Counted from the first letter of the stretch, positions 1 to 6,932 are shown. The stretch: DNA of 8,250 nucleotides from Nitrosopumilales archaeon (GCA_009665115.1 WJXE01000070.1:1-8250); one strand, 5' to 3'. Notes: a model not told the origin generated them from the letters alone. Program-made: numbers and translations.

Positions 1-213
1 TGCTTCTGCCAAAGCCTCGTCTAGACCCTTTAAAACCCAACCTTCGCCGACAGAGACAAGTCTTGGTCCATATTTGCGTGTCGGGTCGTAGAGGTCTGAA
101 TTTTTGGCGTCTTCCTCAATGGTGGTTTCAAAAATTTTGCTAGTATCTTTAATGTTAGCTGTATAATCTATCAATATAAGGGAGCCCTTCTCTAAAGTCA
201 TGAAATTTGACAT
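1..213 (-). CDS. FKBP-type peptidyl-prolyl cis-trans isomerase, N-terminal part (cut by window start)
   Basis: The 71 visible residues match the start of archaeal FKBP/SlyD-type prolyl isomerases, which speed proline isomerisation during protein folding in the cytoplasm. The typical opening strand GSLILIDYTA is at residues 10-19, followed by IFETTIEEDAK (27-37) and the core GEGWVLKGLDEAL (56-68), with the conserved Trp59 in the floor of the active site. The rest, including any IF-chaperone insert and the C-terminal strands, lies outside the window. The first ATG is at 213, but Met5 (ATG at 199-201) is an equally good start. A TATA-like box centred near 228 lies about 27 bases from it, the spacing expected for a leaderless archaeal mRNA, and the domain begins only after it. 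The gene lies 48 bp downstream of the aminotransferase on the same strand but seems to have its own promoter. Family is firm from motifs; start is uncertain. Confidence 0.88.
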   Translation of the reverse strand, partial: MSNFMTLEKGSLILIDYTANIKDTSKIFETTIEEDAKNSDLYDPTRKYGPRLVSVGEGWVLKGLDEALAEA

Positions 214-223
214 CCGATTTACC

Positions 224-233
224 TTATATTAAG
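224..233 (-). promoter_or_regulatory. TATA-like box for the FKBP gene
   Basis: The minus strand reads TTAATATAAG here, in the short gap between the aminotransferase stop and the FKBP start. Its centre is about 15 bases from the first ATG (213) and about 27 from the second (201). Archaeal TATA boxes usually sit 24-28 bases before the transcription start, so the position favours a leaderless message starting at the second ATG. Called from sequence and spacing only. Confidence 0.45.
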
Positions 234-253
234 CTTCATGGAAACGAGGTACC

Positions 254-259
254 AAAAAA
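254..259 (-). terminator. Short oligo-T tract after the aminotransferase gene
   Basis: Three bases past the aminotransferase stop the minus strand has six T residues. Archaeal RNA polymerase can terminate on oligo-T without a hairpin, so this may be a weak terminator separating the gene from the FKBP gene. The tract is short, and read-through is possible. Confidence 0.35.
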
Positions 260-261
260 GG

Positions 262-1407
262 TTAGATAACACTTTCGAGTTTTTTTAGCGCAATAGAACC
301 TGCATCTGGACTCACCTTTAATCCCAAAATGTTCATGACTGATGCGATAGAGGACAAGGTTCTCATCACATGATACTTACTAACCTCACCCATTGATCCG
401 ATTCGGAACACTTTACCCTTGAGGTCGCCAAAGCCGCCAGCAACAAGAATCCTAAATTGTTGTGAAAGTAATCCTCTAAATTTCTTGTCATCCATTCCCG
501 GTATATAGTTGATAGCAATTACTACATTGCTCCTAGCATCTTGCCTCGCAAAAGGTGATAGGCCCATCGCATCCAGACCTGCGTAAAACGCATCTGCGCA
601 GGCTTTGTGACGTGCAATTCTTTTGTCCAATCCTTCCTCAAGAACCATGTCGAGTGCTTCACTGAAAGCATTGAACAGTGACAACGCAGGAGTGAATGGG
701 GTTTCAAAATTTTCTTCGTAATACCTAAAGTATCTTTTTAAGTTAAGGTATTGTGTTGGAGGAGGGTTCGCTTGCATATGTTTTTTCGCCCTCGCGCTAA
801 TCGACATTGGAGCTACTCCTGGTGGCGCTGCCAATGCCTTCTGGGAAGCTGTTACACAAATATCGACATTCCATTTGTCAACTGGTAACTCGTCGCCACC
901 GAGAATTGAAACTGCGTCTGCAATGAAAAAGGCACCCCTTTCGGAACACAATTGACTTAGCTTGTCCATATATCGCAAGGTTGTTCCGGTAGACGTCTCG
1001 TTGTAAACTGCATATATGGCTTTAATATCCTTGTTGCGGTCAAAAGCATCTTCGATTTCTGAATACTGGGGATTCTGACCGAATGGTGCGGTGACTCTTA
1101 TCGCATGACCTCCCCAGCTGTCTATCAGGTCTGCTAGACGTGTTCCGAATTCGCCGTTAACAGGAATGATCGCTTTGTCGTTTTTTCTGATCATATTGAT
1201 AACAGATGCTTCTACTGCGCCTGTCCCTGATGTGGTCAACAAAACGATATCATTCTGTGTTTGGAATACCCTTTGCGTCTTTTCAACAATGGTCTTGTAA
1301 AGACGACGAAAATCATCACTTCTATGATTGATAATATGAGTTAGCATAGCGTTCATCACTCGATCTGGTACGTTGGTAGGACCAGGAAGCATAACTAGGT
1401 ATTCCAT
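262..1407 (-). CDS. Class V PLP-dependent aminotransferase (serine-pyruvate / alanine-glyoxylate / aspartate type)
   Basis: A full-length (381 aa) fold-type I, class V aminotransferase of the cytoplasm. The N-terminus LPGPTNVP (7-14) is the family signature. SGTGA (60-64) is the phosphate-binding turn. Asp164 in FIADAVS should bind the pyridine nitrogen, Lys190 in TASQKALAAPPG is the PLP Schiff-base lysine, and Arg335 in FRIGSMG is the likely substrate-carboxylate arginine. The family covers alanine-glyoxylate, serine-pyruvate and serine-glyoxylate enzymes. The close-looking archaeal relative Methanocaldococcus MJ0959 is described as a broad-specificity aspartate/phosphoserine-type aminotransferase, so the amino donor cannot be read from sequence. 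The ATG at 1407 sits a few bases after the start predicted from a TATA box at 1436-1445; Met6 (1392) is the alternative. It is divergent from the M24 peptidase. Family is sure, substrate is not. Confidence 0.93.
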   Translation of the reverse strand: MEYLVMLPGPTNVPDRVMNAMLTHIINHRSDDFRRLYKTIVEKTQRVFQTQNDIVLLTTSGTGAVEASVINMIRKNDKAIIPVNGEFGTRLADLIDSWGGHAIRVTAPFGQNPQYSEIEDAFDRNKDIKAIYAVYNETSTGTTLRYMDKLSQLCSERGAFFIADAVSILGGDELPVDKWNVDICVTASQKALAAPPGVAPMSISARAKKHMQANPPPTQYLNLKRYFRYYEENFETPFTPALSLFNAFSEALDMVLEEGLDKRIARHKACADAFYAGLDAMGLSPFARQDARSNVVIAINYIPGMDDKKFRGLLSQQFRILVAGGFGDLKGKVFRIGSMGEVSKYHVMRTLSSIASVMNILGLKVSPDAGSIALKKLESVI

Positions 1408-1435
1408 GTTGGATAAATGACCGAATTACCTTCCG

Positions 1436-1445
1436 ATATTTATAA
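1436..1445 (-). promoter_or_regulatory. TATA-like box for the aminotransferase gene
   Basis: The minus strand reads TTATAAATAT, a good archaeal TATA match. Its centre is about 33 bases from the ATG at 1407, which predicts a leader of only a few bases. No Shine-Dalgarno sequence is seen before the ATG, in keeping with a near-leaderless message. Confidence 0.55.
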
Positions 1446-1534
1446 TTACATCGACTGTCTGTGTGCTAGAGCTACCGACGTTACACAACATTATTAGCCA
1501 TAATGTTTGTTGGTCCATTTGAGTATTGACTCGT

Positions 1535-1557
1535 AGCAGATATTACGCCGATCTGCT
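1535..1557. repeat. Perfect 7-bp inverted repeat in the divergent promoter region (possible operator)
   Basis: AGCAGAT and ATCTGCT form a perfect inverted repeat separated by nine bases. It lies in the 193-bp region between the divergent aminotransferase and M24 peptidase genes, 44-66 bases upstream of the GTG start at 1601, so it would be upstream of the peptidase core promoter. A 16-bp centre-to-centre spacing of the arms is compatible with a dimeric DNA-binding protein. No regulator is known for it, and chance cannot be excluded. Confidence 0.35.
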
Positions 1558-1600
1558 CTTAGGAGCGCAATACGATCATAAGACTGTCCAATCGTAATAT

Positions 1601-2680
1601 GTGAGAATGAAAAATCGTCGTTCGAGAATCATGCAAATTGCATCAGCAAAGGGGTTCAACGCGGTAGCTGCATTTCAGCCCGAAAATGTGTTCTATCTTA
1701 CCAATTTTTGGGGCGAGGCGATTGCTATTTGCAGCAATGATAGAACTTCGTTGGTAGTTCCTAAATTGGAGGCTTCAAGAGCACAACAGGATTCCAAAGA
1801 CTGCGAAGTGATTATCTCGGACAGAGGATTTCAATTAATTGACACGTTTATCAATGCGGTTAAAGACAAAGTGGTATGTGCAGACTATGCGGACTACCCT
1901 ACCGTTGAAGCAATCCGAACGAAGGCCTCTAAAAAACACTTTATTGTTAATGCAGATACATTAATTGAAGCACGAATGATCAAGGAGGAGAACGAAATTT
2001 ATGCAATATCTAAGGCGGCAAAAGTCCTCGATGATTTATATGAAATATGCACACACGAAATCAAAATTGGGCTATCAGAGCGTGCTTTGCAGGCTAAGAT
2101 AATATTTGAAGCCATGCAGATGGGCGCCAATTCTGCATGTCTGAAATCAACGTTGAATCCTTTGATAATCGCGAGCGGTCCAAATGGAGCCCTGCCCCAT
2201 GCACAGGTTTCCGATCGTAAATTCGTCGATGGCGACATGGTCGTAGTAGACTTGACTCTCCGATATGCCTCGTATATAGCAGACGCGACTAGAACTTTTG
2301 CATTAGGTACAGCGGCATCTGAAACGAAAGAAGCATATGAACTAGTCAAACAGTCTCAACAACTAGGGATTAACTGCGCTGAGGAAGGCGTCGTTTGCGA
2401 GCGAGTAGATAAAGAGTGTAGAGCATTGATCAGTTATGGGGGATACGGAAATCAGTTTATTCACTCAACGGGACACGGGATAGGTCTTGATGTCCATGAG
2501 CCTCCTTGGTTGAGGACTCCAAACCAACAGGTTTTAAAGAGAAACATGGCCATTACTATTGAACCCGGGATATATCTAAATGGTAAGTTTGGCGTAAGGA
2601 TCGAGGACAGCGTCATTGTAGATAATGGGCAGGCGAGGAACTTAAACGCTTTCACGAAGGATCTTCTCGTACTCGGCTGA
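1601..2680 (+). CDS. M24 family metallopeptidase, Xaa-Pro dipeptidase/aminopeptidase type
   Basis: A 359-aa protein with a creatinase-like N-terminal domain (about 1-130, with NVFYLTNFWGE at 29-39) and a pita-bread C-terminal catalytic domain. All five dinuclear metal ligands are present: Asp217 (VVDLT), Asp228 (ADATR), His292 (STGHGIGL), Glu321 (IEPGIY) and Glu335 (RIEDSV). The substrate-side histidines His200 (LPHA) and His299 (DVHEPP) are also kept, so the enzyme should be active. Length and order match archaeal prolidases, which release the residue before proline from peptides or dipeptides in the cytoplasm; dipeptidase versus aminopeptidase cannot be decided. The start is a GTG at 1601, with an in-frame ATG two codons later at 1607 as a strong alternative; no convincing Shine-Dalgarno is near either. 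A hairpin terminator begins at 2682, so the gene looks monocistronic. Confidence 0.93.
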   Translation: MRMKNRRSRIMQIASAKGFNAVAAFQPENVFYLTNFWGEAIAICSNDRTSLVVPKLEASRAQQDSKDCEVIISDRGFQLIDTFINAVKDKVVCADYADYPTVEAIRTKASKKHFIVNADTLIEARMIKEENEIYAISKAAKVLDDLYEICTHEIKIGLSERALQAKIIFEAMQMGANSACLKSTLNPLIIASGPNGALPHAQVSDRKFVDGDMVVVDLTLRYASYIADATRTFALGTAASETKEAYELVKQSQQLGINCAEEGVVCERVDKECRALISYGGYGNQFIHSTGHGIGLDVHEPPWLRTPNQQVLKRNMAITIEPGIYLNGKFGVRIEDSVIVDNGQARNLNAFTKDLLVLG

Positions 2681-2681
2681 A

Positions 2682-2707
2682 GCAGACGGTTTACGTCTGC
2701 ATTTTGT
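2682..2707 (+). terminator. Hairpin terminator after the M24 peptidase gene
   Basis: Directly after the TGA stop, GCAGACG (2682-2688) and CGTCTGC (2694-2700) form a perfect 7-bp stem with a 5-base loop, GTTTA. An ATTTTGTTATATTT stretch follows. This is a classic hairpin-plus-U-tract arrangement and also protects the downstream end of the message. Confidence 0.65.
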
Positions 2708-3008
2708 TATATTTAGCTGACGCTTCTAGCAAGTCGTCAGATCCAATCTGGATATTAACGGACACTGAATGCTACATGGGCCTGAATGAGGCATGTGGTA
2801 GTCTAAGGAAAAACTGTACCATTTCTGCTTACAATATGGATGTGATATTAAATTCCTTCAGACGGGCACGGCGTTTGAACAGAAATAAATCAGAAGTATA
2901 TGCGACAGTGTTTTTCTTGGGCAAGAGAAATTCAGTTAGGAGGATTGATCTGTAGTAGTAGGCTCGAAAATGCCGCGAATTTCATCTTGTATTATGAAGC
3001 AGAGATTA
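2701..3008. other. About 300-bp gap without a supportable gene
   Basis: This stretch lies between the convergent M24 peptidase and coaBC genes. The only sizeable open frame runs 2704-2955 (+, 83 codons from a TTG, or 59 codons from the ATG at 2776). It begins inside the peptidase terminator, has no ribosome binding site I can see, and its translation (arginine- and asparagine-rich near the end, no motif) resembles no family I know. I see no tRNA cloverleaf, tandem repeat or mobile-element end. It may be a decayed gene, a very short unknown gene, or 3' untranslated sequence. Confidence 0.4.
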
Positions 3009-4313
3009 TTATTTGTTGGAATCTTTTTGTACTTGGCATAGATTTGCAATTGTATCAAGTATTTTTCGGGCTACCTGATATTTATCTTGCAAAGGCAGAT
3101 GAATAACTTTCTTCTGTCTATCTATTATGAAAACCTCGTTCTCGTCAGAACCGATTCCACAACCTTTCCTACCTAAATCATTCGCGATTACCAAGTCTCC
3201 ATCGCACTCGTGCAATTTCTGAAATGCCTTGTTAATTAAGTACGAATCTGAGACATCGTGTTCCGCTTTGAACGCGACTAAAAATAGTTTATTATTTCTG
3301 CTGATAGGCTTAACTCGATCTACTATTTTTGTCGTAGGTAACAGTGGTAATACGAATTTGCCTTTTTTAGTCTCTATTTTTTTAGGCGACGTCTGTTGAG
3401 GAGCAAAGTCCGTTATTGCAGCACAGAAAATAACAATATCATATCTCTTTGAAGATAATTCCGACGAGATAGTCATCTCCATTTCTCTGCTTGTGTTTAC
3501 TTTGATTACATTTCTGATTTTTATTGGGACGCGTGTGCCATCCGATCCATGACCGTATACCAGCGTAACTTTTGCACCTGCAAGCAGCGCTCCTTCTGCA
3601 ATCGCAATTCCCATTTTACCTGAGCTTAGATTCGTGATAACCCGAATAGGGTCAATGTGCTCGACTGTGCTGCCAGCCGTCACTAGGATGTTCTTCCCTT
3701 CTAACGAGAACGATGTATGCATCTCGTTAAGTTCTCTCATAACCGATTGCAAAACCAATTCCGGTTCCATTATCTTGGCTTTGCCCTCTTCAACAAAAGG
3801 TTCTAAAAATTTCACGCCTATATCCTTTAACCGATCGACATTTTGTCTGATTATGTCGTTTGTATACATCGACTCATGCATAGCGGGTGCAACAATGATG
3901 GGGATTCTCGAACCAAGAGCAACAGTCAAAACAGAAGCAACAGTTGTGTCGTCTATCCCATTCGCAATCTTACCTATCGTATTAGCAGTGCATGGGTAAA
4001 CAAGAATGAGATCTGACATACCAGTATCAGCTAACGCTATGTGCTCTAATTTTCCAGTTAATTTTGTCACAACTTCATTACCTGTAGCCCATTTCATGAT
4101 ATCGGCTTTAATCAGCGTCGAAGTAGATGATTCGGACATTACAGCATAGACATCTGCTCCGTGTCGCATCAGTAGACGTGCTAAGTCGATCGCCTTGTAC
4201 GCCGCGACACTGCCTGTGATACAAAGTACTATTTTTTTTCCTAAAATTTCTTTTCCTTGCGTAGCTACTATGTCCTTAGATGGATGTGTTCCCCTTTTAT
4301 TCGCTAAATGCAT
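3009..4313 (-). CDS. coaBC: Bifunctional phosphopantothenoylcysteine decarboxylase / phosphopantothenate-cysteine ligase
   Basis: CoaBC joins cysteine to 4'-phosphopantothenate (CoaB) and decarboxylates the product with FMN (CoaC) to give 4'-phosphopantetheine. The flavoprotein domain spans about 25-195: ITGSVAAYK (32-40), catalytic His91 in LEHIALAD, YPCTANTIGKIANG (106-119) and PAMHESMY (143-150). The ligase domain follows: VTAGSTVEHIDPIRVITNLSSGKMG (pieces at 211-235, with the acyl-intermediate Asn228), AAITDF (298-303), Lys311/312 and IANDLGRKG (376-384). Bacterial decarboxylases have PAMN and a flap cysteine (CGxxG); here there is PAMH and EEGKAK (175-180) with no cysteine in the flap, a form I recall from archaeal homologues. 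Length 434 is normal, with about 25 extra N-terminal residues. The ATG at 4313 is backed by GAGGT five bases upstream, right after the panB stop, so translation is probably coupled. It is last in the operon. Confidence 0.95.
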   Translation of the reverse strand: MHLANKRGTHPSKDIVATQGKEILGKKIVLCITGSVAAYKAIDLARLLMRHGADVYAVMSESSTSTLIKADIMKWATGNEVVTKLTGKLEHIALADTGMSDLILVYPCTANTIGKIANGIDDTTVASVLTVALGSRIPIIVAPAMHESMYTNDIIRQNVDRLKDIGVKFLEPFVEEGKAKIMEPELVLQSVMRELNEMHTSFSLEGKNILVTAGSTVEHIDPIRVITNLSSGKMGIAIAEGALLAGAKVTLVYGHGSDGTRVPIKIRNVIKVNTSREMEMTISSELSSKRYDIVIFCAAITDFAPQQTSPKKIETKKGKFVLPLLPTTKIVDRVKPISRNNKLFLVAFKAEHDVSDSYLINKAFQKLHECDGDLVIANDLGRKGCGIGSDENEVFIIDRQKKVIHLPLQDKYQVARKILDTIANLCQVQKDSNK

Positions 4314-4318
4314 TCAGT

Positions 4319-4323
4319 ACCTC
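4319..4323 (-). promoter_or_regulatory. Shine-Dalgarno sequence of coaBC
   Basis: GAGGT on the minus strand, five bases before the ATG at 4313 and three bases past the panB TAG stop. It decides the coaBC start, which would otherwise be doubtful because the first 25 residues precede the conserved domain. Confidence 0.7.
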
Positions 4324-4325
4324 TT

Positions 4326-5216
4326 CTATTTTTTTGTAGTATTTTTTTGCAATTCTCTGTATTCATTAGAATTCATATGAAAAACGTTCTCTTCTTCGGG
4401 AAATTTCGCACTTTTGACATCAGACCTATACAGTGAGACGGCTTGAAAAATGGAATTAGATAAGTCGGCATATCGTTTGACGAATTTTGGCCTTATATCT
4501 TCGTATATGCCGAGCATGTCGTGTAATACTAGGACTTGACCGTCGCAACCAGCACCAGAACCTATTCCAATTACTGCCACAGAAAGGTTTTCTGAGATGA
4601 TCTTAGCAACTTCGCTTGTTACCATTTCGAGAACTATGCTGAATACGCCTGCTTGTTCTAGGGCTCTGGCCTCCGTAATTAGTTTTTGTGACGAATTTTT
4701 TGTTTTACCTTGCACTTTGTAGCCCTCCCATAAAGAAGAAGTCTGAGGCTTTAGCCCGATATGCCCCATGACAGGAATGCCCATAGAAACTAATGCCTTT
4801 ATTGTATCCACTACTTCGGTTCCCCCCTCAAGTTTTACCGCATCGCAGCCAACTTTTATAAATCTTATAGCATTTTTTATAGCGGCACCCACGCCAGGTT
4901 GATAAGAACCGAAAGGTAGGTCAGCCACCACCATTGCCCGTTTTGTTCCCATGGCTACTCCCTTGCAAAAGACAAGCATCTCCTTTATTCCAACGGGCAT
5001 TGTACTTTTATACCCCAACATAACCATACCTGCACTATCGCCTACAAGAATAATATCGACACCTGCCTTGTCACAGATCAACGAAGTAGAATAATCATAT
5101 GAAGTCAGCGCGGCGATCTTCTCTCCTTTTTTCTTTAGCGTAAGAATATCATTGACGTTGTTTCTTCTGACAAGTGTGTTGGTGTGATTACAATTTTTTT
5201 GATAATGCCGCTGCAT
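4326..5216 (-). CDS. panB: 3-methyl-2-oxobutanoate hydroxymethyltransferase (ketopantoate synthase)
   Basis: PanB transfers a hydroxymethyl group from methylene-tetrahydrofolate (or the organism's methylene-pterin) to 2-oxoisovalerate, making ketopantoate, the first committed step to CoA. The TIM-barrel signatures are complete: LTSYDYSTS (37-45), ILVGDSAGMV (56-65) with metal-binding Asp60, VVADLPFGSY (96-105) with Asp99, VKLEGG (127-132) with Glu130, GIPVMGHIGLKPQ (146-158), catalytic Glu197 in IVLEMV and GIGSGAGCDGQVLVLHDMLG (217-236). The tail DVKSAKFPEEENVFHM (266-281) is also family-typical. The 296 aa are slightly longer than usual because of about 20 extra N-terminal residues. The ATG at 5216 overlaps the upstream gene by 29 bases, but GAGGGGGT at 5221-5228 supports it and no other ATG precedes the conserved core. 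The coaBC start follows 12 bases after the stop. Confidence 0.96.
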   Translation of the reverse strand: MQRHYQKNCNHTNTLVRRNNVNDILTLKKKGEKIAALTSYDYSTSLICDKAGVDIILVGDSAGMVMLGYKSTMPVGIKEMLVFCKGVAMGTKRAMVVADLPFGSYQPGVGAAIKNAIRFIKVGCDAVKLEGGTEVVDTIKALVSMGIPVMGHIGLKPQTSSLWEGYKVQGKTKNSSQKLITEARALEQAGVFSIVLEMVTSEVAKIISENLSVAVIGIGSGAGCDGQVLVLHDMLGIYEDIRPKFVKRYADLSNSIFQAVSLYRSDVKSAKFPEEENVFHMNSNEYRELQKNTTKK

Positions 5217-5994
5217 TTGTACCCCCTCGAATAATTTTTAATGAATGTGCAAGGTTCTCTTTATTATTAAATCCCTTGATAATTTTGGTGAATATCGCAT
5301 CGTCTTTGGGACATTTGAGTTGTCTTACGATGGAAACCATTGTTGGTAATGCTCGGGTAATATTATCTACTATTGTAATTTGAGCCACTCTCGCGGTTCT
5401 AGAGAGCGGGTTCAGATCTATCGCGATAATCTTTTTGCCCATCTTGACAAGGGCCTCCGCTCTGTCTCCATCTTCAAGAGGGACAAGAACAACGTCAGCC
5501 ACGTAAATACCATGGGGGTCTACTCTTCGCCGCTCACTTTGCAGTTCAGATATTCTTGCTGAAGAGCGTGAACCGACCCCGTAGACCTTTCTTGCGCCGT
5601 TTTTTATTAGTTCTTTTTCGATAGATCGCTCTCGCCGTTCGTCTCTGTAGAAAAGATTTACCTCTAACAGTGCGTTCGTAACTTTGCTTAGCTCGACAAT
5701 TTCTTTTGCACAAATTGCGGCAACATTCCCATTAACAGAAATCACCGGATGCCTTGCGAGTAGTAGCGCGGTAGATGCAGTACTTATTGCATCATGGGCA
5801 GATTCAGTAGTCCGCTCGCCTAGTAAGTAATCGAAAGCCTCTCCCCTCCCATGAGCTATCAAACCCTCTGCCGCGACCAATCCCCGCAGGAAACCATTCA
5901 CAAGTTTCTCTCGAACCAGAAGCGATTTCAATCTTGGATGGCTCGAGGGAATTTTGCCACTCATTAATACTCTACAGCACTCTTGCACCGACAT
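5188..5994 (-). CDS. 4-phosphopantoate--beta-alanine ligase (archaeal phosphopantothenate synthetase)
   Basis: This archaea-specific enzyme (former DUF137 family) condenses 4-phosphopantoate and beta-alanine with ATP to give 4'-phosphopantothenate. It takes the place of bacterial pantothenate synthetase. The family signatures are near-perfect: IPSSHPRLKSLLVRE (15-29), GLIAHGRGEAFDYLLGE (44-60), PVISVNGNVAA (83-93), LEVNLFYR (110-117), YVADVVLVPLEDGDRAEAL (164-182), IDLNPLSRTAR (192-202) and ITIVDNITRALP (206-217). The length of 268 is typical. The ATG at 5994 overlaps the kinase gene by 23 bases. The in-frame ATG at 5964 (Met11) would leave a 7-base gap and begin just before the conserved IPxSHPR motif, so it may be the true start; neither has a clear Shine-Dalgarno. 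Downstream it overlaps panB by 29 bases. Confidence 0.95.
   Translation of the reverse strand: MSVQECCRVLMSGKIPSSHPRLKSLLVREKLVNGFLRGLVAAEGLIAHGRGEAFDYLLGERTTESAHDAISTASTALLLARHPVISVNGNVAAICAKEIVELSKVTNALLEVNLFYRDERRERSIEKELIKNGARKVYGVGSRSSARISELQSERRRVDPHGIYVADVVLVPLEDGDRAEALVKMGKKIIAIDLNPLSRTARVAQITIVDNITRALPTMVSIVRQLKCPKDDAIFTKIIKGFNNKENLAHSLKIIRGGTNAAALSKKL
5221..5228 (-). promoter_or_regulatory. Shine-Dalgarno sequence of panB
   Basis: GAGGGGGT on the minus strand ends four bases before the ATG at 5216, inside the 3' end of the ligase gene. It supports the overlapping panB start and suggests coupled translation within the operon. Confidence 0.65.
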
Positions 5995-6892
5995 TGTCTA
6001 CGCTACATGTGAATAATTGACCGTTAAAGCCAACAAGGCACAGTTCCGCCTCTCGAACCCGGTCTTCTGGAACTATTGTGAAAATTGTGTCGCCGAATAA
6101 CGCCACACTAGAGTCAAAACCGTGTGATTTCAAGCTGCTAATTGGTTCCTTGCATCGACCCTCTGTCAAACCCATATTTGATACAAACTCATAGGCCATG
6201 TTTACAAAGTCTCTTATGTCCACCGCAGCCTTTAGATTGTTTAACCAAGTGTTGTCGTGCCAACCAGATCTAAAATCAAAATTGTCGTATAGGATCGATT
6301 TAGTAGAAATTGGAGCCATACAGAATATGATTGCCCTATGGCCTTTGAGTTCAATTTTCCTGATAACGCCAATCCCTGGTGCTCCAGCACTCGTCCGCGT
6401 CTCAAAACCTCCCGTATATTCTGCTATCACAGTCCCTAATCCTGTTCTGCATACAATCTCAGCGCAGTGTGCAATTTGCGCTGCTTGTTCTGCACTTAGC
6501 CCTACCTTCAAAGACTGGTTAAGAGCATATGAAAGACTGAGAGCTGCTGCCCCACTGGAACCTAGTCCAAAGCCAATTGGGATCTCGATATCATGTTCAA
6601 TTTTAATATAATATGGTCGTTCAATAAATTTCAGGTATTGTTGCAAAACTAATTGTGATACGTCTGCATCCTCAACAGTTCTCCCGTTAATTGAAATTTG
6701 ATAACGGGAATTGCGATCGTCGAACAGGCTAACAGTCGTTGTAACTCCTCGATCGATCGAAAACCCAGCACCCTCAGATCCCTGATACAGAAAGTGCCGA
6801 CATGGAACGGAAGCTCTCTTTACGATACCAGTAATATGACCTGGGCTAAAGGCCTTGGCTATAGCAACAGGCTGTGTAACGACTGTTGACAC
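5972..6892 (-). CDS. Pantoate kinase (archaeal GHMP kinase)
   Basis: Phosphorylates pantoate with ATP to 4-phosphopantoate, the archaeal entry to the ligase step encoded next. It is a GHMP-superfamily kinase: motif 1 is AFSPGHITGIV (14-24), close to the pantoate-kinase signature rather than homoserine or mevalonate kinase. Motif 2, the ATP phosphate loop, is PIGFGLGSSGAAALSLSYALN (inside 105-125), and motif 3 is probably VALFGDTIFTIV (263-274). The 306 aa are the usual length. The start is GTG at 6892; an A/T-rich TATA box centred near 6918 lies about 26 bases upstream, which predicts transcription starting at the GTG itself, so the message should be leaderless. It is first in a four-gene operon and overlaps the ligase gene. 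Shikimate- or mevalonate-type kinases are the alternatives, but motif 1 and the neighbours argue strongly for pantoate kinase. Confidence 0.93.
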   Translation of the reverse strand: MSTVVTQPVAIAKAFSPGHITGIVKRASVPCRHFLYQGSEGAGFSIDRGVTTTVSLFDDRNSRYQISINGRTVEDADVSQLVLQQYLKFIERPYYIKIEHDIEIPIGFGLGSSGAAALSLSYALNQSLKVGLSAEQAAQIAHCAEIVCRTGLGTVIAEYTGGFETRTSAGAPGIGVIRKIELKGHRAIIFCMAPISTKSILYDNFDFRSGWHDNTWLNNLKAAVDIRDFVNMAYEFVSNMGLTEGRCKEPISSLKSHGFDSSVALFGDTIFTIVPEDRVREAELCLVGFNGQLFTCSVDNVGARVL

Positions 6893-6910
6893 ATTTAGTT
6901 TATAGGGTAC

Positions 6911-6925
6911 ATAAAATATAAAAAT
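6911..6925 (-). promoter_or_regulatory. TATA box of the CoA biosynthesis operon
   Basis: The minus strand reads ATTTTTATATTTTAT here. Its centre is about 26 bases before the GTG start of pantoate kinase, the archaeal TATA-to-start distance, so a leaderless transcript is predicted. A second A/T-rich element (CTATAAA, about 6899-6905) is too close to be the main box. Confidence 0.6.
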
Positions 6926-6932
6926 AATGTTT

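Noticed and set aside
1999..2349. 116-codon open frame on the minus strand
   Set aside because: It lies wholly antisense to the M24 peptidase gene, covers the metal-ligand region, and its translation has no family features.
2704..2955. 83-codon plus-strand open frame considered as a real small gene
   Set aside because: Its TTG start lies in the U-tract of the peptidase terminator, there is no ribosome binding site and no recognisable motif; kept only as a description of the gap.
3634..3999. 121-codon open frame on the plus strand
   Set aside because: It is antisense to the conserved CoaBC flavin and ligase motifs, and its composition follows from the opposite-strand codons.
6198..6611. 137-codon open frame on the plus strand with hydrophobic stretches
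   Set aside because: It is antisense to the pantoate kinase ATP loop; the apparent hydrophobic segments mirror the Ala/Gly-rich kinase motif. No promoter or ribosome binding site.
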